Source: Moniliophthora roreri
Taxonomy: Eukaryota; Basidiomycota; Agaricomycetes; Agaricales; Marasmiaceae
DNA: 64,000 nucleotides
Direction: 5' to 3'
Assembly (NCBI GenBank): GCA_001466705.2
Contig: LATX02000200.1
Coordinates: 2,265,407 to 2,329,406 of the forward strand
This document shows, piece by piece, positions 46,819-60,021 of the stretch. Under the pieces are notes generated by a model, which had not been told where the DNA came from, made no database searches, and saw only the letters and a list, made by a program, of their open reading frames with translations. A program made the position numbers and the translations under genes. Within the stretch, counting starts at the first letter, position 1. Each line of letters begins with the position of its first letter.

Positions 46819-47588
46819 CACTACGTATGAGGTGTTCTTTTAACATGGTTTTCTGATTGAGAAAACACTTAATCTTCTTGCAAAGAGAATTTTTATCAAA
46901 CCATTTATAAATTCTAAATTTCAATTGTATCCTCAACAAGAATATGCCTGGAGAATACTAAATTTTCAGCAGCAAAAGATATGGAATTTTCAAATTCTGA
47001 GAATTAATAGATAATACAATATATTAGAATAATTTCCATACTGAGAAAACATTAAATTTTCTCTGGTTGAAAATCCTCAGAAAATGCTGATAAGATAAGA
47101 TAAAAATTCCGCATTTTCTATTGTGGGAAAGTCAGAGAAAACAGTAGGAAAATCATGTGAAAACACTATATTTTAAAGCAGTTTTTAGATAGTTTTCATA
47201 TAGTTTTCCTTTTGTATTTAACATGTTTCCTTTGATATAAAATTCAACTGTCTGGGCTGTTCATCTTTGTAGTAGTATTGTCCAATGTATCTGGTCTAGA
47301 ATCATTGTCTGACTCAATTACAAGTTTGGTTAGATTGATCAAATCTAAATCTGAGTCTGTGTTTTCTGAACTCTTATCAGAATGTTCTGAAGTAGACTCT
47401 TTATCAGTTGGAGTATTGTCTTCAGGAGTATTCAGTGGTGTTCTTGTTATATTGAATTCTCGGAGTGTACGATAAAGACACAAGTGAAATTTAGAATTTA
47501 TATATGGTTTTATAAAAATTCTCTTTGCAAGAAGATTAAGTGTTTTCTCAATTAGAAAACCATGTTAAAAGAACACCTCATACGTAGT
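46819..47588 (+). mobile_element. CACTA-type element with about 110-base inverted ends
   Basis: Both ends read CACTACGTATGAGGTGTTCT going inward, and the inverted similarity extends for about 110 bases. The interior (47247-47483) holds an open minus-strand frame, PLNTPEDNTPTDKESTSEHS and following, acidic and serine-rich. It also occurs at 46330-46510 and 49375-49560. The flanking triplets do not match (TTC against AAT), so the two ends may come from different insertions brought together by rearrangement or assembly. Confidence 0.75.
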
Positions 47589-48655
47589 GAATTGTGCTGA
47601 GGCAATGGTAAGACTTTTCTGAAGTGATAACCCAAGTAATCAAAGACTACAGTACCTCTTGTACCAGATACAACCCTCTTGGTTGTGATCTGTAATGCAC
47701 TTAAGCTGGAAAACTTCTACTCTGGTAGCCTAAGCCCTCTCTAAGATGTGTCTACTCAATTTAGAACACACTTAAGCAGGAAAACTTCTACTCTCATAGC
47801 CTGAGCCCTCTCTAAGATGCATCAACACTAGCTGCCTCCAGAAAGCCACCAAAACTTTCTGATACAAAGTCTTCTCTTGACTTGAAAATAACTATCCGCT
47901 AAAGCACAGAACAAATATCTGGCTTTGCTGTCACTATCAAGTTTGGTATATAGTCTTATATCTCAACTAGGTCTACTCTGAGTCCCTAGAGCCTGACATG
48001 AGGAGGAAAATCTGATCAAATGTGATTTCTCTACACAAACAATAGCCACATACAAATATTGCGTAGTGGTGGGGCATATTCCTCTTACTCCTACCTACAA
48101 AATGGCTGTCCTTATATACTGCTGGAAACAAATATCTACAATAAAATTATAATAATAGGTATATATCGTACTGGTCACAGAAAAAAATCACAAAATGAAC
48201 ATATATGGGTTCAGTCTGTTGTCACAATAGTAATCCCATACCATATATAGGTATGCAGGTCACCAATAAATACAATCTCAGGTATAGGAAGCATGACTCA
48301 GGCTAGGCCCTCCATGTGGTATATGGGTATCTAGGTTCAGAATCTGTTGCTACTGCCTAGGAGTTCCTTATCCCATTTTCCAATGGTCAGAAATACTCCC
48401 AACTTCCATAGGAGTCATTATATATTTCCTTGTTCTGTCTGTCCTATCTGACTGACTCATGCTTATCTCTCATGTGTCTTTTCTTGTCCATCAATTCTAT
48501 CTGATTTCCATCTTATCACTTTCTCCTATCTTTAGAGGGATCATTGCATCACCATCTCAGAATGCAGAGTGATCATATACTTGAGCTAATACTCCATCAT
48601 ATATCTGACTTAGATATCATTATATCTTTTCTCTTGGTATATCATAGGTATCATC
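47589..48655 (-). repeat. Repeat family C, copy 1 (LTR-like)
   Basis: This aligns with 50393-50743 (identical over 47668-47943 against 50468-50743) and, more diverged, with 51470-52470. On the minus strand GCAGTATATAAGGACAGCCA at about 48102-48121 looks like a promoter. No coding domain was found. Confidence 0.65.
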
Positions 48656-48656
48656 N

Positions 48657-50220
48657 AATATGATGCTCTGGGTGGGAACCAAAGGTGGTATTGGTATGCT
48701 CTATTGTCAAACTATACACAAATCTACGCATAGGATTGGATCCCATAAGGTGGTTGATATTGCCAACAAGTTTGGAAATGTTCTACATGTTGACTTAAAT
48801 GAGTAATATAGCAAAAGACAAATGATAAAAGCACTCACATTGTCTATATCACTGTCATTAACAACCTTTTTGAATTCTCCTGTCATCACAATATCACATT
48901 CAAATTGTTCTTTCCACTACGTATGAGGTGTTCTTTTAACATGGTTTTCTGATTGAGAAAACACTTAATCTTCTTGCAAAGAGAATTTTTATCAAACCAT
49001 TTATAAATTCTAAATTTCAATTGTGTCCTCTCAACAAGAATATGCCTAGAGAATACTAAATTTTCAGCAGCAAAAGATATGGAATTTTCAAATTCTGAGA
49101 ATTAATAGATAATACAATATATTAGAATAATTTCCATACTGAGAAAATATTAAATTTTCTCTGGTTGAAAATCCTCAGAAAATGCTGATAAGATAAGATA
49201 AAAATTCCGCATTTTCTATTGTGGGAAAGTCAGAGAAAACACTAGGAAAACACTAGGAAAATAGTAGGAAAGTCATGTGAAAACACTATATTTTAAAGCA
49301 GTTTTTAGATAGTTTTCATATAGTTTTCCTTTTGTATTTAACATGTTTCCTTTGATATAAAATTCAACTGTCTGAGCCATTCATCTTTGTAGTATCTGGT
49401 CTAGAATTGTTGTCTGACTCAATTACAAGTTTGGTTAGATCAATCAAATCTAAATCTGAGTCTGTGTTTTCTGAACTCTTATCAGAATGTTCTGAAGTAG
49501 ACTCTTTATCAGTTGGAGTATTGTCTTCAGGAGTATTCAGTAGTGTTCTTGTTATATTGAATTCTCAGAATGTACAATAAAGATTCAAATCTTCATTGTC
49601 AGGTGGTAGAGTTGGAAATCTCTCAGCTCTCCCAAACGATGGTCTGGGCACTGCTAAAGGATTTGAAACTCTTCTGGGGGTATTGGTTGTGGTTCCACTA
49701 ATTTGTGAATCAAATATAAGTATGCCTCTGCAATCAAAGTTTTCAGTTCTTTTGAAACAACTGTAACTCCTGTAGTCTTTGCAAGACTTCTAGTAACCCT
49801 TCTTTGATCAGATAATCGATCTGATTGTGGGGTCTCACTTCTCGAACTAGAAGGAAACACTCCTGGTATATGTGGGGTGTTCTCTGCAACTATATCGTCA
49901 AGAGTTCTTTTTCTTGGACCAATTTTGTACTATCTGGTCTAAGTTCAATAGATTTCTCTCTAATTGACTCTGAGTTTCTATCAGAATTATGCAAACCTTG
50001 TCAAGGTTTACAAATATATGTTATAAAATTAATGAAATCTCTTTGTCCCTAAGCTTATACAAGCTCAAATGTCACAAATATCAAATAAATTCTAGAACCA
50101 CCCCTCACAGTGGGCTCCAGATAATACCACTTGAATGTGCTACACAAAGAGCTGATCTGTTGATCAGATCCTGCTCTACTATTGTCTATGTGTGGGCATG
50201 GTGATGTGCAGAGTGTGGTT
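48657..50220 (-). mobile_element. CACTA-type element end plus disordered coding segment
   Basis: From 48915 (CACTACGTATGAGG) inward, about 450 bases of subterminal sequence are followed by minus-strand coding-like sequence. Fragments read MFPSSSRSETPQSDRLSDQR, RRVTRSLAKTTGVTVVSKEL and KTLIAEAYLYLIHKLVEP (49654-49860), then AVPRPSFGRAERFPTLPP and the acidic serine-rich stretch also found at 47244-47483. I recognise no transposase. The part 49667-50220 is repeated at 50745-51298. Confidence 0.5.
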
Positions 50221-52480
50221 CAGCATGATCAGAGTTACTGCACTTAGACTCTATTTGATGTTTGTGAACTGAATAAGCATGTATTTGTTTATCAACGTAG
50301 AGACTACAAGGATATATTTGTTTAATAATTTGTTTTTATTGTGTGTTTTCTAGTTTCTATTATCTCAATCAAGCCTAAATACAACAGCTAATTGCACTGA
50401 GGTGATGGTAAGACTTTTCTGAAGTGATAACCCAAGTAATCAAAGACTACAGTACCCCTTGTACTAGATACAACCCTCTTGGTTGTGATCTGTAATGCAC
50501 TTAAGCTGGAAAACTTCTACTCTGGTAGCCTAAGCCCTCTCTAAGATGTGTCTACTCAATTTAGAACACACTTAAGCAGGAAAACTTCTACTCTCATAGC
50601 CTGAGCCCTCTCTAAGATGCATCAACACTAGCTGCCTCCAGAAAGCCACCAAAACTTTCTGATACAAAGTCTTCTCTTGACTTGAAAATAACTATCCGCT
50701 AAAGCACAGAACAAATATCTGGCTTTGCTGTCACTATCAAGTTNAACTCTTCTGGGGGTATTGGTTGTGGTTCCACTAATTTGTGAATCAAATATAAGTA
50801 TGCCTCTGCAATCAAAGTTTTCAGTTCTTTTGAAACAACTGTAACTCCTGTAGTCTTTGCAAGACTTCTAGTAACCCTTCTTTGATCAGATAATCGATCT
50901 GATTGTGGGGTCTCACTTCTCGAACTAGAAGGAAACACTCCTGGTATATGTGGGGTGTTCTCTGCAACTATATCGTCAAGAGTTCTTTTTCTTGGACCAA
51001 TTTTGTACTATCTGGTCTAAGTTCAATAGATTTCTCTCTAATTGACTCTGAGTTTCTATCAGAATTATGCAAACCTTGTCAAGGTTTACAAATATATGTT
51101 ATAAAATTAATGAAATCTCTTTGTCCCTAAGCTTATACAAGCTCAAATGTCACAAATATCAAATAAATTCTAGAACCACCCCTCACAGTGGGCTCCAGAT
51201 AATACCACTTGAATGTGCTACACAAAGAGCTGATCTGTTGATCAGATCCTGCTCTACTATTGTCTATGTGTGGGCATGGTGATGTGCAGAGTGTGGTTTG
51301 GTGTGATCAGAGTTACTGCACTTAGACTCTATTTGACATTTGTAAACCAAATAAGCATGTATTCATTTATTAACATAGAGACTACAAGAATATATTTGTT
51401 TAATAATTCATTTTTATTGTGTGTTTTCTAATTTCTATTATCTCAATCAAGCCTAAATACAACAGCTAACTGTGCTAAGGTGATGGTAAGACTACCCTGA
51501 AGTGATAACCCAAGTAATTAAAGACTACAGTACCCCTTGTACTGGATACAACCCTCTTGGTTTTGATCTGTAACACACTTAAGCAGGAAAACTTCTACTC
51601 TTATAGCCTGAGCCCTCTCTAAGATGCATTGACACTAGCAAAACACTAGCTGCTTCCAGAAAGCCACCAAAAATTTCTAATACAAAGTCTTCTCTTGACT
51701 TGAAAACAACTATCTGCTAAAGTGCAGAACAAATATCTGGCTTTGCCGTCACTATCAAGTTTGGTTTATAGTCTTATATCTCAACTAGGTCTACTCTGAG
51801 TCCCTAGAGCCTAACGTGAAGAGGAAAATCCAATCGAATGTGATTTCTCTACACAAACAATAGCCACAATACAAATATTGTGTAGTGGTGGGGCAGATTC
51901 CTCTTGCTCTCACCTACAAAATGGCTGTCCTTATATACTGCTGGAAACAAATATTTACAATAAAATTATAATAATAGGTATATATTGTACTGGTCACAGA
52001 AAAAATCACAAAATGAATGTATATGGGTTCAGTCCCTTGTCACAATAGTAATCCTATACCATATATAGGTATGCAGGTCACCAATAAATACAATCTCCAG
52101 TATCGGAAGCATGACTCGAGCTAGGCCCTCCATGTGGTATATGGGTATCTAGGTTCAGAATCTGTTGCTACTGCCTAGAAGTTCCTTATCCCATTTTCCA
52201 ATGGTCAGAAATACTCCCAACTTCTGTAGGAGTCATCGTGTATTTCCTTGTTCTGTCTGTCCTATCTGACTGACTCATGCTTATCTCTTATGTGTCTTTT
52301 CTTGTCTATCAATTCTATCTGATTTCCATCTTATCACTTTCTCCTATCTTTGGAGGGATCATTGCATCACCATCTCGGAATGCAGAGTGATCATATACTT
52401 GAGCTAATACTCCATCATATATCTGACTTAGATATCATCATATCTTTTCTCTTGGTATATCATAGGTATCATCCTGAGCT
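50221..52480 (-). repeat. Repeat family C, copies 2 and 3
   Basis: 50221-50743 and 51299 onward are two diverged copies. They differ mainly at ancestral CG sites, for example CAGCATGATC at 50221 against TGGTGTGATC at 51299, both derivable from CGGCGTGATC. The N at 50744 lies between them, followed by 554 bases identical to 49667-50220. A minus-strand TATA region is at about 51922-51941. Confidence 0.7.
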
Positions 52481-53225
52481 TGAAGGAGCTCTCTGAGAGT
52501 AATTGAAGATTGTTTAAAAGTGAAATATCCCCTTGATATACCATATATATGTTCAACTACCAATGTGTCTCTCTTGAACACACTGTATAGAGGTCTCTAC
52601 AGGTTTTGGAAGGCTCAATGCACAATATTGAGAGTCTATAAGTGACTTGGTACCCATGTGGGGCATACCATAAGTACAATTAACTTATAGCTTTGTGTCA
52701 TCAAGCATATATAGGTTTTGACTGACTACTCAGGCTCATATCAGTCCTTCTATTTCCATGTTTCTTATTATTTCAACTGTTTAAATATGTCTGAACAATG
52801 CTCATATGTGTAGAATTTGAAAGGTTTATAAAATTGGTGTATTACTGTCTGAAGACTGGAACATATATGCAGATAGCTGTTTTGTCTCCTCATCTTGAAA
52901 TCTTACCATTAAGTATGCCAGACTCCTCCAGGGCATTGATCCTGGGTCAATTTCTATGATGTCATGGATACACACTCGTGTTCTCGCTCAGAGAATCCTC
53001 TCTCAGTGAGCTTGACCATATGCTGTGATAGAGAATGGTAGGTGTTCTTTTTCCTGATTTCCAATCTTTTTGTAGTTCTAGTTCTCATTTACATCAACAT
53101 CTCTGTCAGGACTGCTGGCCACAGTTTTGGGCATGGTAAGCCATTCTGTGTCTCCACGATAGTACTTCACATCCTAGACATAGATTGTATACGTTCACAA
53201 TGTACATTTCACTTTGAATCCAAAT
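52481..53225. other. Unassigned AT-rich stretch
   Basis: Nothing recognised. A 61-codon frame at 53042-53227 (+) is not family-like. Confidence 0.3.
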
Positions 53226-55252
53226 GACTGTTATTCAGCATAGCAAGTTGATTGCCTTGATTTCCAGATTGTTTTTCAATAGCACTTTCTGTATTTAAAG
53301 TTGTACAAACAAACACAAAGTTTTTACTCAATCTCCATGAATCTACCTTTAAATATCACAACTAGTCTATATTCATCAATGCTGTTAATACAATTTGAAG
53401 AGCCTTGTGATTTCTCTAAGTGTTTAGGATAGCGTGTTGATGGAACAAAGTAGAAGAAACTTTTCTAGATGATCACCACACTGTGATCACCACACATCAC
53501 CACAGTTGACAACTTACCAATTACTCACCCCACATCCTTTGGGAATGGGGCCAAACTGCTTCATAAAGCCACTATGACCAGTATCTGATAGTTCTTATCA
53601 CTTTTGTCCACCTCAAATTTATTTTGGTTGAATGGTAAGTAAGACACCTTATTGCCAGATGTTGATCTGCTAACACAACTGCCCATCTATAGTGCCAAAA
53701 ATTCTCACCTTTTCAGTCAGCAAGATGTGATTGTTAAATAATTGTTGGCACTCACTGAGCTTATATTCACAGTTTGAAGACATTGTGATGAAAACAAGAC
53801 AGTATGTGAATACTTCTTTGGGTCTTGAGTGTGATCCCAAGATGTCTGAGGCAATGGTCTGCAGCGCTTTCTCAGTAATCTCTTGCTCAACAAGGCTTAA
53901 GAAGATACACACCTTCAGTAATGGCATTTATGATTCTCTCTACTGTTATCATATATCTGTTATTCTTACAGTTGATATTGGCGCTCAACTCAACACTCCC
54001 ACAGCTATCCTTGTTATGAATATCTGAGTACACTGTAACACATCACAAGCTCCCATGTCTAGGAATTAAATGTCAGCTAGCAGGTTACAGTTGCTCAGGT
54101 GGGTATCTGTACAAGGTATTGCTAATTATGAGAGCTGAAAGGGCCCCAAAACACTGTTGATTGGTCTTTTACTACTGCATTCTGGAATCAATACAACATG
54201 ATCACCTCTTGTAGAACTTGAAGATTTGCTATGGGTGCGGGGTCAAATGAGCCTGGAGAGATGTGTATCTGCAGTTTTGATGGGGCCAGATGATTTCCAG
54301 ATGCAAGAAAATGTAATCAATAATCTGAGAAGCAAGATCATCTCAATTCAGAATGCTCACCAGCATAATCTGTACTAAGTGTTCAGCAATGGTTTGTATC
54401 CAAACTAGTATGCTGAAATTTAGTCTTGACGGCTTGGAAATTCCCCCTGCAAAGCCAACATGATGGGATGTAGGGACCAGTGCAGGTCACCTTGACTGTA
54501 GGCGACATGAGAAATGTCTCAGATGACATAAAAAGCTTAGCAGTAAGCCATTGATTGAACAACGTTGAAGCTGGGCATTAGTTTCCATGAGTCTATACAT
54601 GAACCCACCTCATCATGGAGGTCAATGCAAAAGGTGAGATAAAATATCAGGTGAAAACTCACCTCATCCAAGTTCCTATACATCCATGAGTAAGATGTCC
54701 TTTACAGGACCCATCCAACTGTTATCTGCCTAACAGAAGCTACAATGAAAGTGGAGTTGTAATAGTGTGGCATGCCTCCTGAATGAGATGTGTGAAAGAA
54801 AATAAGGGTCAGTACATAGAGAAATGACTTACCTAGGACAAAATATATGGCACATTTGATACTTCAGTGATAAATCTGGAAAGGGAAGGGGACACTGGAT
54901 GGGCATCATGGGCCTGAGGCGGCGGCATCATAGCAGTTTGATGTCAAGAGGTGGATGTTGATCTATATTTATGCAATTAATGGTTGGGACTCGGTGACAG
55001 GAACATGCGGTGATGGCGATGACAATGAAAAGGAAACGATGATGATATCAATAGAATGGGAAGTGCCGGACTGAGAGGTCAGGAAGTTCAGCAAGAAGTT
55101 CGACCTTGAAGTGAGCTCTCAGTGCAAAATTCAAATTACCAGAATTAATGATGGGTTTTAACGACGGGCGCCCTCTCAGCCCAAAAACTCTTCATATTTG
55201 ATGTCGAGATAGGCGTAGCTTGCCATCAAACCCGTGGTATTTCTCGGGCACC
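53226..55252 (-). repeat. Long repeat R, inverted copy
   Basis: This is the reverse complement of about 61979-63985, diverged mainly at transition sites. Matches run through, for example, CTTGACTGTAGGCGACATGAG at about 54490-54510, TAATGATGGGTTTTAACGAC at about 55150, and the edge GGTATTTCTCGGGCACCATA at about 55230. Like the plus-strand copies it encodes broken protein-like segments (KALQTIASDILGSHSRPKEV on minus at about 53850). Similarity stops at about 55252, beside the kinase island. Confidence 0.8.
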
Positions 55253-55768
55253 ATAGGTGAGACCTCAGTGGCAGTAGAAGTCCCAATGACGATACGAACG
55301 ACTTGGACGTCGTTAATAGCTATCTCGCTTCCTCGTGGGATTCCGATGACCATGACGAGCAGCTCAGCTAACGATCATTGAAGGATGGGATCTCGTTGTG
55401 GTATGGGGCTCGTGCTAATTGGAGCCACGGCCAGCGGGGCCAGAGGGTACTACTCATTTACACTTTTGCTTCATGATTCATGGCGCGCTTGTCCTGCTTT
55501 TCATTCCTCTATTTCGATGTTCCTTGGATAACTGTATGTAAGTTGCTTCGGTTCATGTATCGTGTATAAGCTAGAACTGCTCATTTCCCCGCCAGTCAGT
55601 TTTTGCGGGAGAAACAAGGAACGTGATGGCTAAAAATCTTAGAGTAATAGGTATCATACCCTTTGTAGAGATGGTGGAGTAAAAAAGTCCAGGCATTATT
55701 GCATACTATACTACAGAGACGGTATACTTATATACATGTTCCACGAAGACTAAAATCACCAAGCATAT
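55253..55768. other. Intergenic, 3' flank of the kinase
   Basis: CpG-containing single-copy-looking sequence. No gene recognised. Confidence 0.4.
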
Positions 55769-57290
55769 CTACTTCTCACTCTGTTTACTGCGCTTGCCTT
55801 CCTCCATGGACAAACCACCAGTAACTTCCTCGGCAGCTCGCTTCTTAGACACACCACCGTCCTCCTGGATTGTTCGCTCCACATTCGGAACCACGTGCTC
55901 CGACATATCGAACATGTCACCCAACCAAACTCCCTCCTCCTCGCTGCCAGCAAGCTTCGTCGCATAAGACCGCAATCGTTTGTATGGCTTGGCGGAAAAT
56001 TTGTCGGCTGTCAACTCTGGTAGCGCCTCTACTCGCTGGTACTCTACCCGCAACTGTTTGGAGACAGCGATGGCGAATTGCATGGTGACAACAAACTGTT
56101 TCGGGACCGAAGATTTATACCGCGACTGGACGTTTTTGTTACCCTTCAGGAACTCGATGCGACGGCCGAAATCAAAGTTGGAGAACGAGGGGAACAGCTC
56201 GTGAAATGTGTGCATGCGATGGCTGATGACTAGTTCGTTGACATTGTTACCCGCGTTGACCTCGCCATCTGCCCCGACCTTGCCATTCACTGGGTGCATG
56301 ATGAGAAGGAAGTACACGAGAATCCAAAACAGGGACTCGAGGTCGTGAAGGAAGTTGTATCGAACGGGAGTCCGCGCATCTGGGCGAGCCCCCCTTCTCT
56401 TGAGCGTGGATACGAAATTCTCATCATCGGAGGTCTCGTCCGAGTCCGTTGGTCTCTCGGGACGAAAGAGGTATTTACCTCTCCATATTTCCAAGGCCAT
56501 GAAATAAGGTGTTCCCTGGCCAAGAGTTAATACACAATAAGAAAACTCAACGTACTACGCACCGTTTTGATATCTTGCGGAGACTGAGAACTCGCACCGA
56601 CCTTCTTGGCGTACTCGAGATCAGTGATTTTGCACCCGAGTTCACCGTCTACTTCTGAAACCAACAGATTGCCTGTGCTGATGTCTCTATGCACCATCCC
56701 AGCAGAGAACATGATCGAAAGCCCTGGACAGTGGTTAGGGACCAGTGTTTCACATAAGATAATAGCTTACCAGTACTGGCTTTCCCAATACACGTAACTA
56801 CCGTTCTTAGGTTGCGGACATCTTGAAGTGGGCATCCGGCATCCTCCATCACGATACGATGGTGAGCCTTGTTGCCGTAATGCTNCTTGAACTGGTCGAA
56901 TGAAACTTCTGGAATTCTGGGACCAAGGTCATGCAAGGCCTGATTCCTGACTTCTTCCATTTGGACGTTCTCGTTTCTGGAATAAAGTACACACCATAGT
57001 GTTTAAACTCAGCGAGCCACAGCAACGTGTAGGAGAAAGAGGACAATGGTGATGAATGAATCAGGGTAGAACTTACCGCGTACTAAGGCATCAACTTTTT
57101 CCAAACATGCGCGACTGTCGACTTGTTCATGTCCGCCCTCTGAGAGTCCTCTGACTCGAAGTAGCCTGAGTCTGAAGAGTAGGGCCGGTGGCTGTGTCTG
57201 AAAACGTTTCTGAAGCGAACCATCATCATGGCGAACCCCAGGCGTACCGCGAAGTCCGATATCGAGCGGATCTCCAACGGCTTGTCAGGA
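55769..57290 (-). CDS. FunK1-type protein kinase, N-terminal part uncertain
   Basis: Minus-strand exons show the kinase core: FDQFK-x-HYGNKAHHRIVME (about 56870), FSAGMVHRDISTGNLLV (catalytic loop, about 56690), KITDLEYAKKVG (the DFG position reads DLE), and GTPYFMALEIWRGKYLF (about 56500). The C-terminal lobe follows with RYNFLHDLESLFWILVYFLL and a lysine-rich tail ending KRSKQSEK (55769). HRDIS-GN, DLE and GTxxFMA are typical of FunK1 kinases, which are expanded in multicellular basidiomycetes and whose targets are unknown. An N at 56885 obscures one codon (NAG). Upstream, DFAVRLGFAMMMVRFRN (about 57240) could be the start of the protein, but splice sites linking it are unclear and the true N-terminus may be missing. 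Confidence 0.8.
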
Positions 57291-57518
57291 GTCTTGCGCT
57301 GCCCCGGACGCTCTGGATCAACCTTTGTCGCTAGCTGCCTTGACCTTCAACTTGACCTGCAGGACTGATATTTCGGACCAGTCTTCGCTTTTTATTGCAA
57401 TACCAGATTTTGCCACAAACCCCAATGTCGGTCAGCACTCAGCTATCAGTAACCTTGTAAAGAAGGTCGTGTGTATGTTGGATTTTGAGGAACATGATCT
57501 TCTCATTATATCTCACTT

Positions 57519-58160
57519 AGGGCTCGTTACCATACCCATATATGGGTACGGTCGTAAAAGTTATGGGTCGTAAGGTGTACGGGCAAGCCCGTAACCATAC
57601 TATATAAGCCCATCTTGACCTCCTCTACGGTATGGGTACGGGGTCGTAACCATACCATCAACCATATATATGGTGTTATCCTAAGAAGCCTCAAGGTTGA
57701 TGGGAAATTTGACCAATTATGGCTATATGCAGCTCTGCCGAGTCTGCATCGAGTGTTTGTGAGCCTCTAGAGGGTCGGTCATTGAATATTGCCAAGGAAA
57801 TTAACTTTATTTTGACTTTGAACAATGGAATATGGTTTAACTGCGTCTGGAGAGCCCCCCACTGCCGATGGCGTTGAAGAAAGCGGTAACCAGGTTTCGA
57901 CAACGTGAAAGGAACCAAAGTAGTGCTAAAGAAGTCATGCAACGGCATTTTTCCCAATTTGGAAGCCATCACCGCATCAAGCGCCCACCCAGACCGTATT
58001 ACAGCTGTAAACCTGTCTGACGGTACAGTCTGTACAGTTTACGACTGACCTGTAAACCGTACCATACCTTCCTTCCCTCCACTGGGATACAGTACGGGTC
58101 AGTAACTGTATATATGACCCTGTATAGATGGCAATGTACAGGTACAGTAACGAGCCCTAA
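57519..58160. mobile_element. Short TIR element rich in GTACGG-type repeats
   Basis: Left end AGGGCTCGTTACC (57519) and right end GTAACGAGCCCTAA (to 58160) are inverted repeats. The 8-base flanks TCTCACTT and TCGCACTT (57511-57518; 58161-58168) nearly match, as for an hAT-type insertion. Both subterminal parts are packed with short palindromic words based on CCGTAC/GTACGG. A second copy at 60022-60805 keeps CG where this one has TG or CA, and has 177 extra bases (about 60330-60506). No transposase lies inside. Confidence 0.65.
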
Positions 58161-60020
58161 TCGCACTTTACCATCCTCTAATCACGACAACAGGCCGATC
58201 CTCCTTGTAAGTGTAGACTTTGTTCGACCCGAGAGACCCAGATGCTCGAGTTATTACTGAAGCCATTTTTACATTTCAGCACAACAATTGCATTCAAGGA
58301 GAAAATGGGCTCGCATCACTCGATAAAGTGATGATACCAGATATTGTTATGCTCAGGACTCGCCCTATATTCTACAAGATCCTGGTCACCTCTGCTCTCA
58401 GTTGCTTCGTCATTGAAGGTACATACCCAAAAGAGACCACAATGGTCTCCAGATGCGTTGTTGTATCTCCTTCACGGCACCTCAGAGAAGGCATAGAGTC
58501 TCTGACATACCAAAGGATTGCTTTACAACACTTCTGCTTTCAAAGAAGTTGCCAGATCGTCATGAAAGAGGTTTCTGGTCTAGGTGGCGGTATCGATTAT
58601 AAGTGAGTGCAACCTATACGACACTCTCTCTCATTCTCATTTTTGTTTTATCAAGATTCGTTTGCCACTTTTATGCACTATCACAGGATACTTGATTACT
58701 TTACCCAACCTTAATCCACATTCCCGCTTTCCCGCTTTCCATGTAGTTTGAGTTGAATGGCATCTTCGTTCCCAAGATACCACAGTCCAAAGCACATCAG
58801 ACTCAACCACTTGAGCACTCGTTTTCAAGTTGAAGAAGTTCGATACTTGAACAAGAAGGGAGGGGTTTTTACATACAACCATCGAAAGAATACTGACATA
58901 GAGGCGCAAGGAGCAGTAGCTTGCATGCATCAAAAGCATAGGCGAGTAGCACTCTTCGGCCTTGTACTTAGTATCGGTTGTGGCTATGGCTGCGTTATTC
59001 TTCAACCTGGCTTGCTCGTCATAGTCATGTGAATCCCACAGGAAACCTATGGAATGACATCCTTGAAAGCCGCAGTGCGATATAGACTAATAGTCATCCA
59101 ATCCATCAAATTGTATTGTTGACGGCAATGCCAGGCTGATATTAGACTCAGAGTAAGATCTATGAGATTCAAGAGGTATCACCAAGTGCAAGGACTCTAT
59201 GTAGAACTGTGTAACATTTTCTGCAGTGGGAGGCTGTGGCATGTCACCGTTGTTGAAACAGCCTCAAGATTTTGGGTTGTTCTCTGGATTTCAGAGAGTG
59301 TGGATGGAGTCTTCGTCGGGCTCCATCTTCGATCACCTATGGTGCCCGAGAAATACCACAGGTTTGATGGCAAGCTATGCCTATCTCGGCATCAAATATG
59401 AAGAGTTTTTGGGCTGAGAGGGCACCTGTCGTTAAAACCCATCATTAATTCTGGTAATTTGAATTTTGCACCAAGAGCTCACTCCAAGGTCGAACTTCTC
59501 ACTGAACTTCCTGACCTCTCAGTCCGGCACTTCCCGTTCTATCGATATCGTCATCATTTCCTTTTTGTCGCCGTTGCCATCACCGCATGTTCCTGTCGCC
59601 GAGTCCCGACCATCAATTGCATAAATATAGATCAACATCCACCTCTTGACATCAAACCGCCATGATGCTGCCGCCTCAGGCCCATGATGCCCATCCAGTG
59701 TCCCCTTCCCTTTCCAGATTTATCGCCGAAGTATCAAATGTGCCATATATTTCGTCCTAGGTAAGTCATTTCTCTACGTACTGACCCTTATTTTCTTTCA
59801 CACGTCTCATTCAGGAGGCATGCCACGCCATTACAACTCCACTTTCATTGTAGCTTCTGTTAGGCAGATAGCAGTTGGATGGGTCCTGTAAAGGACATCT
59901 TACTCATGGATGTATGGGAACTTGGATGAGGTGAGTTTTCACCTGATATTTTATCTCACCTTTTGCATTGACCTCCATGATGAGGCGGGTTCGTGTATAG
60001 ACTTGTGGAAACTAATGCCC
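58161..60020 (+). repeat. Long repeat R, copy 1 (identical to 60892-62665 over 1.77 kb)
   Basis: 58247-60020 and 60892-62665 look identical base for base, with an offset of 2,645. Just upstream they differ (GATGCTCGAG against GATGCTTGAG). Copy 1 ends at the N at 60021. Broken protein-like segments recur in each copy, the best preserved being 58220-58606. No recognised transposase or polymerase domain was found. Confidence 0.85.
58220..58606 (+). pseudogene. Uncharacterised basidiomycete protein fragment in repeat R
   Basis: A 128-codon frame (FDPRDPDARVITEAIFTFQH; RTRPIFYKILVTSALS; EGTYPKETTMVSRCVVVSPS; ESLTYQRIALQHF) reads like conserved protein of the kind often annotated as hypothetical in mushrooms. 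It is repeated at 60973-61251 in copy 2, with a shorter start. Frames downstream (SARTL-like, HFLQWEAVACHRC, SLKILGCSLDF at about 59190-59290) belong to the same gene but are interrupted by stops. I do not know its function. Confidence 0.45.
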
Positions 60021-60021
60021 N

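Noticed and set aside
23651..53000. Repeat-induced point mutation (RIP) of the ascomycete type
   Set aside because: The changes sit at CG sites and go to TG and CA, with no clear CpA to TpA preference; decay of methylated CpG fits better.
58637..59032. Overlapping frames of 122 (-) and 91 (+) codons in repeat R
   Set aside because: They overlap on opposite strands, and the best protein-like reading of the same DNA is in a third frame with stops; neither is convincing.
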